Positions 1 to 6,843 are shown, numbered from the stretch's first letter. The stretch is 8,283 nt of DNA from DAOUMF01 sp034411955 (GCA_034411955.1 DAOUMF010000206.1:1-8283); one strand, 5' to 3'. Program-made: numbers and translations. The notes: a model not told the origin generated them from the letters alone.

Positions 1-2023
1 AGCGCCGCCCCTCGTACAGCCGCTGGCGCAGCGTCTCGTCCACCCGCAGGGGGGCGGACGCCACCAGCGGCGAGCCGTCGCGGCGGTCCAGCTCCAGCCA
101 GACTATCCGCTGCGGGTCATCCAGCTCGATGGCTGCGGCCAGGCCGTCGCAGACGTCCTTCGTCTCCTGGGCAAGCGCTCCCGCCTCAGCCAAAACAAGC
201 TCCAGGCTCTCCGGCCCCAAGCCGGCGCTGTCGCCGAGCGCATCCGCCAGCTCCTCCTGCAGCCCGGTGAGGTCGCGCAGGACGAGACGCAGGTTCTCCC
301 ACGCGATCTCCACCCGCGACCAATCCGGCTGCACCCGCATGGCCCGGTTGACGAGCAAGGGTTGCTCCCCGCCGCCGGCGTCGGCGGAGGCGTGCTGCTG
401 GAGGAAGGCGCCCACCTGCGAGGACATCTCCGCGACCCTGGGGCGGGCGGCGACGGCGGCGCGGGCGACCGCCTCAGCGACGCTGGTCAGGCGGGCGCCG
501 GGGCCGAGAGCGGCGGTGCTGCCGCGCAGAGCCGCCGCGATGTCCCGCTGCAGGGCCTCGCTGCGGTCCAGAAGGTCGGCCAGCTCGCGCTCCCCGGCAG
601 AGAAGCCGAACTGGCGGGTAGCCTCCTCCTCCAAGTGGTGCGCCTCGTCGATGATCAGGTGATCGTAGAGCGGCACGACGTGTCCCCCGTACGCGATGTC
701 CGAGAGGAGGAGGGCGTGGTTCACCACCACCAGGTGGGCCGCCTCGGCCCGCTGGCGGGCCCGCTGGAGGAGGCAGGTTCCTTCGACGACGAAGGGGCTG
801 TTGTCGGCGTTGCAGTCGGCCCCTTCGGCGCAGAGGCGGCGCCAGAAAACCTCCTCGCCGGGCGAGAGGCGCAGCTCGGAGCGGTCGCCGGTATCGGTCT
901 GGGTTAGCCAGATGAGGATGCGGGAGGCGATGCGGGCCTCGTCATCGCTGAGGTTAGGGCTTGTCCGCAGCGCCTGGAAGCGGCGCAGGCAGAGATAGTT
1001 GCGTCGGCCCTTGAGCTGGCAGGCCGCGAATTCGCGGTCCGCGGGCAGAAGCGCCTCCAGGGTCGGGATGTCCTTACCGGTGAGCTGCTCCTGGAGGTTG
1101 ATGGTGGCCGTGGAGATTACCACCCGGCTGCCGTTGACCCTGGCATGGAGGGCAGCGGGGATGAGATACGCCAGCGACTTGCCGATGCCGGTGCCAGCCT
1201 CCAGCAGCAGGCGATGACCGGCGTTGAGGGCCTGGGTGACGGCGCGCAGGGCGGTCTGCTGCTGAGGCCGCTCCTCGAAGCCGGGGAGCACGTCGGAGCG
1301 GTCGCGGGCGGAGGCGAGGACAGCCAGGGCCTCCTGCGGGTCGACGGGCTGGCGGCGCTCGGCCGGGCGCAGCGGCTCCCCTGGAACTGGGCGAGGCAAC
1401 GCGAAGCTCGGCTCCGCCTCGGCCCCGGCCGCGGTGTCGTCCCACGCCTCGCGGAAGAAGTTGCGCCAGGGCCAGGCGGTGGGCGTCAGCCAGGCGGCAA
1501 CCTGCGACAGGAGATCGGCCGGGAGGGTGGCAGCGCGGCCGAAAAGCGCCAGCAACACCTGGCGGGACGTCTCGGCGTCCGGGAGAGCGCGGTGGTGCAC
1601 CGGCATCTCGATCTCGAAGTGGCGCGCGAGGGCGGCGAGACCGTATTCGACTAGACCGGGCAGGAGGAGGTTCGCGAGATCGTGGGTGTCGTACATCTCC
1701 CCGCCGTGACGTATGCCGTTGGCGTCCAACATCGGCGCGTCGAAGCCGATGACGTTGCTGCCGACGAGGACGCAGCCCTCGATGAACGCCTCCACGTCCG
1801 GCGCCACGGTCTCCAGCGGGGGAGCGTCCTGGACATCTGCCTGGCCGATGCCGGTGAGGGCCTGGATGCGATCCGGTATCGGTCGGCGGGGGTTGACGAA
1901 GGTAGAGAAGCGGTCGAGGACGTCCTCGCGAGTGAACCTGACGGCGCCGACCTCGATGATGGCGTCGGACTGGGGGTCGAGACCCGTTGTCTCCAGGTCC
2001 AGGGCAACGTAGGTGCGGCTCAA
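1..2023 (-). CDS. dinG: DinG-family helicase with N-terminal DEDDh exonuclease (3' part missing)
   Basis: Likely an ATP-dependent 5'-3' DNA helicase of the XPD/DinG superfamily fused to a DnaQ-like 3'-5' exonuclease, acting in repair or in resolving unusual DNA structures. Residues 1 to about 165 form the exonuclease: LDLETTG near the N-terminus, a middle FDAPML segment, and HHRALPDAE, giving the DEDDh motif HxAxxD. The helicase follows. Walker A GTGIGKS is at residues 277-283. Four cysteines at 345 (KGRRNYLC), 398, 404 and 417 match the Fe-S cluster arrangement of DinG/XPD. The DEAH box is at 459-462. The frame is open to the window edge after 674 codons; relatives are usually about 900 residues, so the C-terminal helicase motifs are missing. 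An in-frame TAG lies about 45 nt upstream of the TTG at 2023, which is the only plausible start and gives MSRTYVALDLETTG. The Shine-Dalgarno signal is weak (GAGAG). The family call is firm; in vivo substrate is unknown. Confidence 0.93.
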   Translation of the reverse strand, partial: MSRTYVALDLETTGLDPQSDAIIEVGAVRFTREDVLDRFSTFVNPRRPIPDRIQALTGIGQADVQDAPPLETVAPDVEAFIEGCVLVGSNVIGFDAPMLDANGIRHGGEMYDTHDLANLLLPGLVEYGLAALARHFEIEMPVHHRALPDAETSRQVLLALFGRAATLPADLLSQVAAWLTPTAWPWRNFFREAWDDTAAGAEAEPSFALPRPVPGEPLRPAERRQPVDPQEALAVLASARDRSDVLPGFEERPQQQTALRAVTQALNAGHRLLLEAGTGIGKSLAYLIPAALHARVNGSRVVISTATINLQEQLTGKDIPTLEALLPADREFAACQLKGRRNYLCLRRFQALRTSPNLSDDEARIASRILIWLTQTDTGDRSELRLSPGEEVFWRRLCAEGADCNADNSPFVVEGTCLLQRARQRAEAAHLVVVNHALLLSDIAYGGHVVPLYDHLIIDEAHHLEEEATRQFGFSAGERELADLLDRSEALQRDIAAALRGSTAALGPGARLTSVAEAVARAAVAARPRVAEMSSQVGAFLQQHASADAGGGEQPLLVNRAMRVQPDWSRVEIAWENLRLVLRDLTGLQEELADALGDSAGLGPESLELVLAEAGALAQETKDVCDGLAAAIELDDPQRIVWLELDRRDGSPLVASAPLRVDETLRQRLYEGRR

Positions 2024-2114
2024 GTCGCTCTCAAGATATGCCCCCGCGGCCCGAAGCTTGCAACTCTATGAAGCCGCGTGCTTCAGTGCGCGGGGACGCC
2101 AGTACGATGCCGTC

Positions 2115-2123
2115 ATTGTAGCA
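2115..2123 (-). promoter_or_regulatory. Candidate extended -10 promoter for dinG
   Basis: On the minus strand, TGC TACAAT reads as an extended -10 element (TGn followed by TACAAT, five of six matches to TATAAT). No good -35 is present at the usual distance, which is tolerated by extended -10 promoters. Transcription would begin near 2108 and leave a leader of about 85 nt. That leader contains a 6-bp hairpin (TGAAGC/GCTTCA, 5-nt loop, 2069-2085). The 165-nt gap between the PHP gene and dinG holds no coding sequence I can support, and I see no U-tract terminator in it. This is motif reading only. Confidence 0.42.
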
Positions 2124-2188
2124 AATGCGCCGAGGCGTAACCGGCGGCAGCTGCAGCAGGATTGAGCGGATGCTCGGAACGCACGGGC

Positions 2189-2893
2189 CTACTTCGCCCG
2201 CAGCCGCTGCTCGGCGTAGGGGCGGAGCTGCCCGGTGTTCAGCCCCTCGCAGGCACGGTAGCGACCGGCGCGCAGCAGCTCCAGCATATGGGCCTGGTCG
2301 CGCAGCTCCTCCTCGAACACCGTCACGAAGCAGCCCACGCCCTGAGTGGAGTGGCAGTCGCTGGCGCCGATGCCGCGCTTGCCCAGGACGCGGGCCACGC
2401 GCAGGGCAAACTGGTTCTCCCGCGGGGTGCAGCCGCCGTTGGCCACCTCCACCTCGTCCACCAGCCGGAGCACGGGCATGCGCTCGGCCGCCTCCTCGGG
2501 GGTCATCTCGAAGGGAGGGCGGCCGTCGCGGCGAAAATGGATGGGATCGAAGAAGTGGCGGAAGGGATGAGCCACGATCATGAAGCCCCCAGCCTCGTCC
2601 ACAGCCCGCCGCAGCTCCGTAGCCTTGCGGATACCCGGCAGGTAGGAGTCGAGGCCGATGACGATCATGTGGCCCATGTCGGTGGAGACCTCCATGCCGC
2701 GGGAGACGAACAGGCCGCTCTGCCGGCGGAACTCCTCGATCTGGCGCACGTCCCACACACGGTCGTGCTCGCAAATGTTGACGCCGGTGAGGCCGATACG
2801 GCGCGCCACCTCGATGAGCTGCTCAGGCGTGAGCGAGGAGTCGGAAGCGCCGCGCACCGTGTGCACGTGCATGTCTACGATGGAGCCGGGCAT
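2189..2893 (-). CDS. PHP-domain metal-dependent phosphoesterase
   Basis: A 234-residue stand-alone PHP (polymerase and histidinol phosphatase) domain protein, probably cytoplasmic, hydrolysing a phosphate ester with a bound multi-metal centre. The substrate cannot be told from sequence. The metal ligands appear in family order: H9 and H11 (DMHVHT), D18, E42-H43-D44 (CEHD), E68 (GMEVS), H75, H109 (VAHP), E149 (VEVANG) and D179/H181 (SDCHSTQ). The length suits a minimal PHP domain with no polymerase or extra domain. The ATG at 2893 is used; a second ATG seven codons in would also keep the HxH motif. A purine-rich GGAAGGG lies 13 nt upstream of the start, rather far. The gene lies 74 nt after the membrane-protein gene and 165 nt before dinG, all on the same strand, and seems to have its own promoter. 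Histidinol phosphatase or a nucleoside-phosphate (TrpH/RNase AM-like) activity is possible, but no neighbour supports one choice. Confidence 0.88.
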   Translation of the reverse strand: MPGSIVDMHVHTVRGASDSSLTPEQLIEVARRIGLTGVNICEHDRVWDVRQIEEFRRQSGLFVSRGMEVSTDMGHMIVIGLDSYLPGIRKATELRRAVDEAGGFMIVAHPFRHFFDPIHFRRDGRPPFEMTPEEAAERMPVLRLVDEVEVANGGCTPRENQFALRVARVLGKRGIGASDCHSTQGVGCFVTVFEEELRDQAHMLELLRAGRYRACEGLNTGQLRPYAEQRLRAK

Positions 2894-2934
2894 AGAGCTC
2901 GATAAACCCTTCCGTTAACGTGAAGTCCATCCCT

Positions 2935-2963
2935 ATGCTAACCTGCGCACGGCTCAGTCTCAA
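2935..2963 (-). promoter_or_regulatory. Candidate sigma-70-type promoter for the PHP gene
   Basis: The minus strand reads TTGAGA, exactly 17 nt, then TAGCAT: five of six matches to the -35 consensus and four of six to the -10. It lies wholly within the 74-nt gap after the membrane-protein stop codon. A start near 2928 would leave a leader of about 35 nt before the ATG at 2893. This suggests that the PHP gene can be transcribed apart from the upstream rsmA-ispE group, though read-through is also possible. Confidence 0.5.
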
Positions 2964-2967
2964 CCGG

Positions 2968-3390
2968 TCACAGGCCCAGCTCCGCCATGTGGGGCATCCC
3001 CCAGGCGAACATCCCCGCGAAGGCCAGCGCCATCATGAGCACGCGCCAGGGCAGTCGCCGCCAGGTGTAGTAGACGACGCCCACGAAGGCGAGGGTGGCC
3101 ATGAGGACGGCCAGGGTGAAGGGCCAGTTGGGGCTGCCCAGGCCGCCGCCCGCCAGGTTCAGCCGCGCCGCCCGATACGCTAGGCCAAGGAGCAGGCCCA
3201 CCATCGTCCAAACCAGGAAGGCGAGAAGTGAGATAGGGACTGCGAGCTGCACGGCGCTGATGTTGGGCGCGATGGCCTTGGCCAGATATGGCACGCGGCC
3301 GCGGGCCTCGATGATCATGACGGCGGCCACGGCGGTGAACAGCAGGGAAAAGGCGTAGCCCACCACGAAGCCGGAGAAGACCTCGGCCAC
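2968..3390 (-). CDS. Small four-helix membrane protein of unknown function
   Basis: I do not recognise this 140-residue protein. It looks like an integral membrane protein with four hydrophobic segments at about residues 8-27, 47-71, 90-108 and 114-131. They are separated by short loops holding Arg/Lys (EARGR near 28-32, YRAARLN near 72-78, TWRRLPWR near 109-116). There is no recognisable catalytic motif, cysteine pair or lipobox. The start is a GTG at 3390, only 3 nt after the ispE stop codon. A strong Shine-Dalgarno GGAGGGG lies about 6 nt before it and is formed by the last codons of ispE (ATG GAG GGG TAG). This favours a real, translationally coupled gene. It may serve the membrane or envelope, given the cell-wall protein and ispE upstream, but that is only context. 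Confidence is high for coding and low for any role. Confidence 0.8.
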   Translation of the reverse strand: MAEVFSGFVVGYAFSLLFTAVAAVMIIEARGRVPYLAKAIAPNISAVQLAVPISLLAFLVWTMVGLLLGLAYRAARLNLAGGGLGSPNWPFTLAVLMATLAFVGVVYYTWRRLPWRVLMMALAFAGMFAWGMPHMAELGL

Positions 3391-3393
3391 CGG

Positions 3394-4257
3394 CTACCCC
3401 TCCATAGCCCGCGCTTCCGCCGCGGTCAGCGTACGTACCACCAGCGCCTGCGCGGCGGGCAGGTGGAGCCGCTCGTGCATCGCCCGCGCCGCAGCCTCGT
3501 CCGGGCCCAGGGCGAACAGGGTGGGGCCGGAGCCAGCCAGGTGCACCCGGCGGGCGCCCGCGGCCATGAGGGCATCGCGGTACACGCTCAGCTCCTCGAA
3601 CACAGCGTAGGCCACGCGCTGGAAGGCGTTGTAGAGGTCCGAGTCAGCGATGGGAAGGCCCCGGTGGCGGCGGCGCAGCAGGTCGTCCGTGCGGGCGCCG
3701 TCGGTGAAGTCGGCCGGCGTGAGGGCGGCGTACATTCGCTTCGTCTTATCGGGCAGGCTCAAAGGGGGCACCAGCAGCACCAGCCAGACAGACGGGATGT
3801 CCGGCAGAGGCGTGACGCGTTCGCCGCGCCCCTCGGCCAGGGCGGTGCCGCCCGATATGAAGAACGCCACGTCCGAGCCGATCTCCGCGCCCATCCCCGC
3901 CAGGCGGGCGTCGTCGCAGTCCAGGCGCCACAGCTCGTTGAGACCGCGCAATGCGGCCGCCGCGTCGGAGCTGCCGCCGCCCAGGCCGGCGGCCACGGGG
4001 ACGCGCTTGCTGAGGCGGATGTGGGCGCCCGCCTCGCCTCCTCGCCCGAGGAGGGCAGCCGCTCGCAGGATGAGGTCGTCCTGGGAAGGCTGGTGCGCCC
4101 CTTCCCCTTCCAGCTCGAGCCGGTCGCCTGGGGTGACCTCCAGAGTGTCGCAGGGCTCGACCGTCTGGACGATGGTCCGCACCTCATGGTAGCCATCGCC
4201 GCGACGGCCCAGCACCTCGAGTGTCCAGTTGATCTTGGCGGAGGCGCGGAGGCGCAT
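3394..4257 (-). CDS. ispE: 4-diphosphocytidyl-2-C-methyl-D-erythritol kinase (IspE)
   Basis: GHMP-family kinase that phosphorylates the 2-hydroxyl of CDP-methylerythritol with ATP, a step of the cytoplasmic MEP pathway to isopentenyl diphosphate. The protein has 287 residues, the usual length. Visible motifs are the N-terminal ASAKINWTL (K8 and N10 in the substrate site), the glycine-rich ATP loop PVAAGLGGGSSDAAA at 87-101, GSDVAFF with the catalytic Asp at 129, the LYNAFQ segment near 208-213, and the C-terminal HLAGSGPTLFAL at 239-250. The frame stays open upstream to 4401, but that 48-codon extension lies inside rsmA in another frame. The ATG at 4257, 5 nt after the rsmA stop, gives the conserved N-terminus and is preferred. 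No good Shine-Dalgarno is seen, so translation is probably coupled to rsmA. The rsmA-ispE pairing is common in Gram-positive genomes. Confidence 0.96.
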   Translation of the reverse strand: MRLRASAKINWTLEVLGRRGDGYHEVRTIVQTVEPCDTLEVTPGDRLELEGEGAHQPSQDDLILRAAALLGRGGEAGAHIRLSKRVPVAAGLGGGSSDAAAALRGLNELWRLDCDDARLAGMGAEIGSDVAFFISGGTALAEGRGERVTPLPDIPSVWLVLLVPPLSLPDKTKRMYAALTPADFTDGARTDDLLRRRHRGLPIADSDLYNAFQRVAYAVFEELSVYRDALMAAGARRVHLAGSGPTLFALGPDEAAARAMHERLHLPAAQALVVRTLTAAEARAMEG

Positions 4258-4262
4258 AGCGG

Positions 4263-5120
4263 CTACTGCGGAACGGCGGCCGTCGGGCGCCGGAAGGCGC
4301 GATAGAGGGCAGCCCACTCGTTCAGGCTGAGGGTCTGGGCGCGGCGGATGGGATCGAGGCCAGCCTCGGCCAGCATCGGCTCGGCCTCCGCGGGACGGCA
4401 CTTCAGACCGATAGCCAGGGCGTTGCGGAGGTGCTTGCGGGGGGCGGCGAAGCCGGCCTGCACCAACCGGAAGAACGCCTCCCGATCGTCCACCTCCACA
4501 GCGGGGCCGTCCAGGACATCCAGGCGGAGGACGGCGGACCTCACCTTGGGCGAGGGCCGGAAGGCCTGGGGCGGGATCTCGAATAGGACCCGCGGCCTGG
4601 CGTAGTACTGGGTCTCCACGCTGAGGAAGGACATGCGGCCGGGCTCGGCAGCCATGTTGTGGGCCACCTCCGATTGCAGGGTAACGAGGAGCCAGCGAGG
4701 CTGGGCGTGGGCGGCCAGGAAGTGCCGGACGATGGCGGAGCCGATGGAGTACGGCAGGTTACCGGCGACGACGTAGGGCGGCCGGCCGCCGCCCCGCGAC
4801 ATGATCTCCTCCGGGTCCAGCGAGAGGACGTCCCACTCCAGCACCGACACGTTGTCGCGGCCATGAAACCGCTGCCGTAGGGCGGCCGCGAGGTCCGGAT
4901 CGACCTCGACGGCGATGAGGCGGGAGGTGCGCCGGGCCAGCCGCTCGGTGAGCAGGCCAGTGCCGGGGCCCACCTCCACCACCGTATCGTCGGGGGTAAA
5001 ATCCGCCGCCCTGGCGATGCGGGTGAGGATGCGACGGTCCACCAGCCAGTGCTGGCCCAATGCTTTGCGGCGGCGCCTCGACGATCCCTCCACGCCGCCA
5101 TCATACGCCAGGCGGCACAT
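4263..5120 (-). CDS. rsmA: 16S rRNA (adenine1518-N6/adenine1519-N6)-dimethyltransferase (RsmA/KsgA)
   Basis: Dimethylates two adjacent adenines in the helix 45 loop of 16S rRNA during late 30S assembly, using S-adenosylmethionine. The protein has 285 residues, normal for the family. It shows KALGQHWLVD at 19-28 (the usual LGQNFL with His in place of Asn), the SAM-binding VEVGPGTG at 48-55, acidic residue E72 in VEVD, D97 in WDV, and the catalytic NLPY at 121-124. The region from LQSEVA to PPQAFRPSPKVRSAVLRL follows the family pattern. The Arg often found a few residues after the QxEV motif is Asn here. The ATG at 5120 lies 10 nt after the stop of the cell-wall gene and lacks a clear Shine-Dalgarno. 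A GTG at codon 10 (5093) would also keep all motifs, so the exact start is uncertain. Loss of this enzyme gives kasugamycin resistance in other bacteria. Confidence 0.96.
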   Translation of the reverse strand: MCRLAYDGGVEGSSRRRRKALGQHWLVDRRILTRIARAADFTPDDTVVEVGPGTGLLTERLARRTSRLIAVEVDPDLAAALRQRFHGRDNVSVLEWDVLSLDPEEIMSRGGGRPPYVVAGNLPYSIGSAIVRHFLAAHAQPRWLLVTLQSEVAHNMAAEPGRMSFLSVETQYYARPRVLFEIPPQAFRPSPKVRSAVLRLDVLDGPAVEVDDREAFFRLVQAGFAAPRKHLRNALAIGLKCRPAEAEPMLAEAGLDPIRRAQTLSLNEWAALYRAFRRPTAAVPQ

Positions 5121-5130
5121 CGAGGGCAGG

Positions 5131-6504
5131 TCAGTTCAGGATGCAGATCTCCGCCCAGCCGCTGCGCCAGTCCATGACGTCGCCGGGGCCGTAGCCAAGG
5201 TCGATGATGTTTCCGATGATGGCGCTGCCGGTGTCCTCGGCCACGCCGTAGCCGTAGCCGGGGATGTACATGCGCGTGCCCAGAGGGATGACGCTGGGAT
5301 CCACGGCCACCGTGCCCTTTTGTACGGTCGTGCCGGTGGCGGTAACACCGGCCCCACCCGCGCTGGATGCCGTGTACCACGTGGCCCAGACGGTAAGGGT
5401 GCGCGCGCACTGGGGGTCGCTGTCAGGTGGGGCGACGGGGGTGGCAACCGGCGCGGCAACCGCAGCGGCGACCACCGCCGTTCCCTGGGCGACGATACGG
5501 TACGTGGGTGCCACCACCATCTCCGACAGCAGCTCCCAGCTGACCTCCTCGCCGTTCTCGTAAACCACGGAGTACTCCCGCCGCACGAAGCCATCCTCCC
5601 CTTCCTGCACCAGTATGTACTCGCCCTCAAGGTATGACGGGTCGTCGCGGTAGATGGTCCCGAACGGGATCGCCGTGTCTTCGAACTCGGTGATCTCACG
5701 GACGACAGTCACCGAGATGACCAAACCGTCGCGCATGGGGGTGGAGAGCGCGGGCGCAACGCTATCGTCCTTTGAGAGCTCGATGCCGCGCTCGGCCAGC
5801 AGGTCGCCCACCGTGTCGGCGTGGGTGTGTACCCGAGCCGGCTCGTCGCCGCCCACGCTGAGGGTGACCGCTTTTGCGCGCTGTACGAACACATGAAGGC
5901 CCGCCGTCAGGGACGTCTCCGGCGGTGGCCAAACGAGATCATGGCGGCTGAAGTCGGCGCCGAGGGCGCTCAGGGCGCTGCCCACCGTAGGCCGAGTGGA
6001 GAAGACATTGGAAGGGAGGCTCCCCTGGTGGAGGGTGAAGCGCACAGGCGGCCCCATCTCCATGACCAGGCCCTGCTGGCCTTCCGGCGCGGCCAGAGCT
6101 CCCCGAACCAAGACATGGGCAGCGGCGGTCAGCAGGGAACGAGGCACCAGGAAGCCGCCGCTGATTTCATCCAAGCTCTGCGAAGAGGCCTGCGCTCGCG
6201 GCGTGGGCGTCGGCTCAGCCTGCGTGAGGGCGCTGACCACCGTCTCGGCCTGGGAATGCAGGGCCGCGGAGAGGCCACCAGCTACGACAAGGACTGGCTG
6301 GCCCGTGGGGTCCTCCGCGCGGACGCGGGGACGGGCGAGAGGGAAAGCCATAACTGCAATGCCCACGGCAGCCAGGGCCACCATGAGGGCCAGGTGAAGG
6401 CGGCCGTTGTGTGAGCGAGTTATGACGTGGGACGGTTGGTTGCTCTTCTTCGTTCGTCTGGAGTCTAAACGGTTCGCCCCGGTGCGGGGTTTCGGCAAAC
6501 TCAC
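5131..6504 (-). CDS. Exported DUF348-G5-3D domain protein (RpfB/YabE-like cell-wall hydrolase)
   Basis: Probable cell-wall remodelling protein. A basic N-terminus (RRTKK near 16-20) precedes one hydrophobic stretch at about 37-58, a signal anchor or long signal peptide. A Pro/Ser/Thr-rich linker (near 97-110) follows, then two DUF348-like ubiquitin-fold repeats (about 153-208 and 211-268, the first more divergent), a G5 domain (about 269-343), an Ala/Pro/Val linker, and a C-terminal 3D domain (about 371-446). The 3D domain has ATWYTAS, TATGT, and its three signature aspartates at D402 (VDPSVIPLGT), D424 (EDTG) and D435 (NIIDL). By homology to MltA-like folds it may act as a peptidoglycan lytic enzyme. 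It resembles RpfB up to G5, but has 3D in place of the lysozyme-like catalytic domain, so it is closer to YabE. Its only two cysteines (C366, C454) flank the 3D domain. An in-frame TAA lies 6 nt before the GTG at 6504; a TTG at 6498 is an alternative start. The order with rsmA and ispE is conserved elsewhere. Confidence 0.9.
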   Translation of the reverse strand: MSLPKPRTGANRLDSRRTKKSNQPSHVITRSHNGRLHLALMVALAAVGIAVMAFPLARPRVRAEDPTGQPVLVVAGGLSAALHSQAETVVSALTQAEPTPTPRAQASSQSLDEISGGFLVPRSLLTAAAHVLVRGALAAPEGQQGLVMEMGPPVRFTLHQGSLPSNVFSTRPTVGSALSALGADFSRHDLVWPPPETSLTAGLHVFVQRAKAVTLSVGGDEPARVHTHADTVGDLLAERGIELSKDDSVAPALSTPMRDGLVISVTVVREITEFEDTAIPFGTIYRDDPSYLEGEYILVQEGEDGFVRREYSVVYENGEEVSWELLSEMVVAPTYRIVAQGTAVVAAAVAAPVATPVAPPDSDPQCARTLTVWATWYTASSAGGAGVTATGTTVQKGTVAVDPSVIPLGTRMYIPGYGYGVAEDTGSAIIGNIIDLGYGPGDVMDWRSGWAEICILN

Positions 6505-6534
6505 CTCGCTTTACGCGTACAGACCTCCAATATA

Positions 6535-6807
6535 GCGGTCGTGCACCCACCGTCGATCCGGCACCGCAGGCTTGCCCTTAACAGCCAGCTCCGACCCGGT
6601 TTGCCCACGGCACCCGAAGCTCACCACTTACCGCTGCTCCCTTCCGGGCCTGACGGGGTTCGTGGCACCTCGCCGCGCAGGGCCGTGTCCTCAACGCCGC
6701 TTATCAAAGGCAGTCCCTGCAGAGACCAGACCTCGAGCGGGAGTTCAACCCCGCTATAGCGGATTGCGGGTACAGGGCACCGCTAGCTCCCCGTCTAGCA
6801 CGACCGC
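6535..6807 (-). ncRNA. ffs: Large (Alu-containing) bacterial signal recognition particle RNA
   Basis: SRP RNA scaffold that binds Ffh and targets nascent membrane and secreted proteins. On the minus strand the Alu-domain 5' part is at 6739-6781, with GCAATCCGCTATAGCGGGG and TTGAACTCCC. The conserved domain IV apex is at 6633-6654, with the GGAA tetraloop and GGGAGCAGC. The two sides pair as a long rod: CCAC/GTGG (6662-6665 with 6624-6627), CACGGC/GCCGTG (6682-6687 with 6606-6611), GCCTTT/AAGGGC with G-U (6706-6711 with 6574-6579), and GCAGG/CCTGC (near 6716-6720 with 6566-6570). The ends are set by a perfect 10-bp helix, GCGGTCGTGC (6798-6807) with GCACGACCGC (6535-6544), which acts as helix 1. 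The length of about 273 nt fits the large bacterial class (about 265-280 nt). The 5' end falls 6 nt after a -10 element. No U-rich terminator follows the 3' end. Exact ends are inferred from pairing. Confidence 0.93.
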
Positions 6808-6812
6808 GAGTT

Positions 6813-6843
6813 ATCCTATCACGGGGCCGCTCCGTGCTGTCAA
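6813..6843 (-). promoter_or_regulatory. ffs: Promoter of the SRP RNA gene
   Basis: The minus strand carries a consensus -35 TTGACA (6838-6843), a 19-nt spacer, and TAGGAT (6813-6818) preceded by TGA, an extended -10 arrangement. The sixth base after the -10 is 6807, exactly the first base of the 10-bp terminal helix of the SRP RNA, so promoter and RNA structure independently point to the same start. The long spacer is a weakness that the TGn motif may offset. This promoter may also feed the downstream cell-wall gene operon, as no terminator is seen between them. Confidence 0.65.

Noticed and set aside
129..2071. Several plus-strand open frames of 90-180 codons
   Set aside because: All are antisense to dinG, whose minus-strand frame carries exonuclease, Walker A, Fe-S and DEAH motifs across the same span.
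2162..2905. 247-codon open frame on the plus strand
   Set aside because: It mirrors the PHP gene on the opposite strand, with composition typical of an antisense shadow and no motif.
3463..4305. 280-codon open frame on the plus strand
   Set aside because: It lies antisense to ispE, which has all family motifs. It has no recognisable domains, and long antisense frames are expected in GC-rich codon-biased DNA.
4258..4401. 48-codon N-terminal extension of ispE
   Set aside because: It lies inside rsmA in another frame, is Arg/Pro-rich, and the family's normal N-terminus starts at the ATG at 4257.
4541..5410. 289-codon minus-strand frame overlapping rsmA and the 3D gene
   Set aside because: It is an alternative frame of two well-supported genes; its translation is Arg/Pro/Ser-rich low-complexity sequence without domains.
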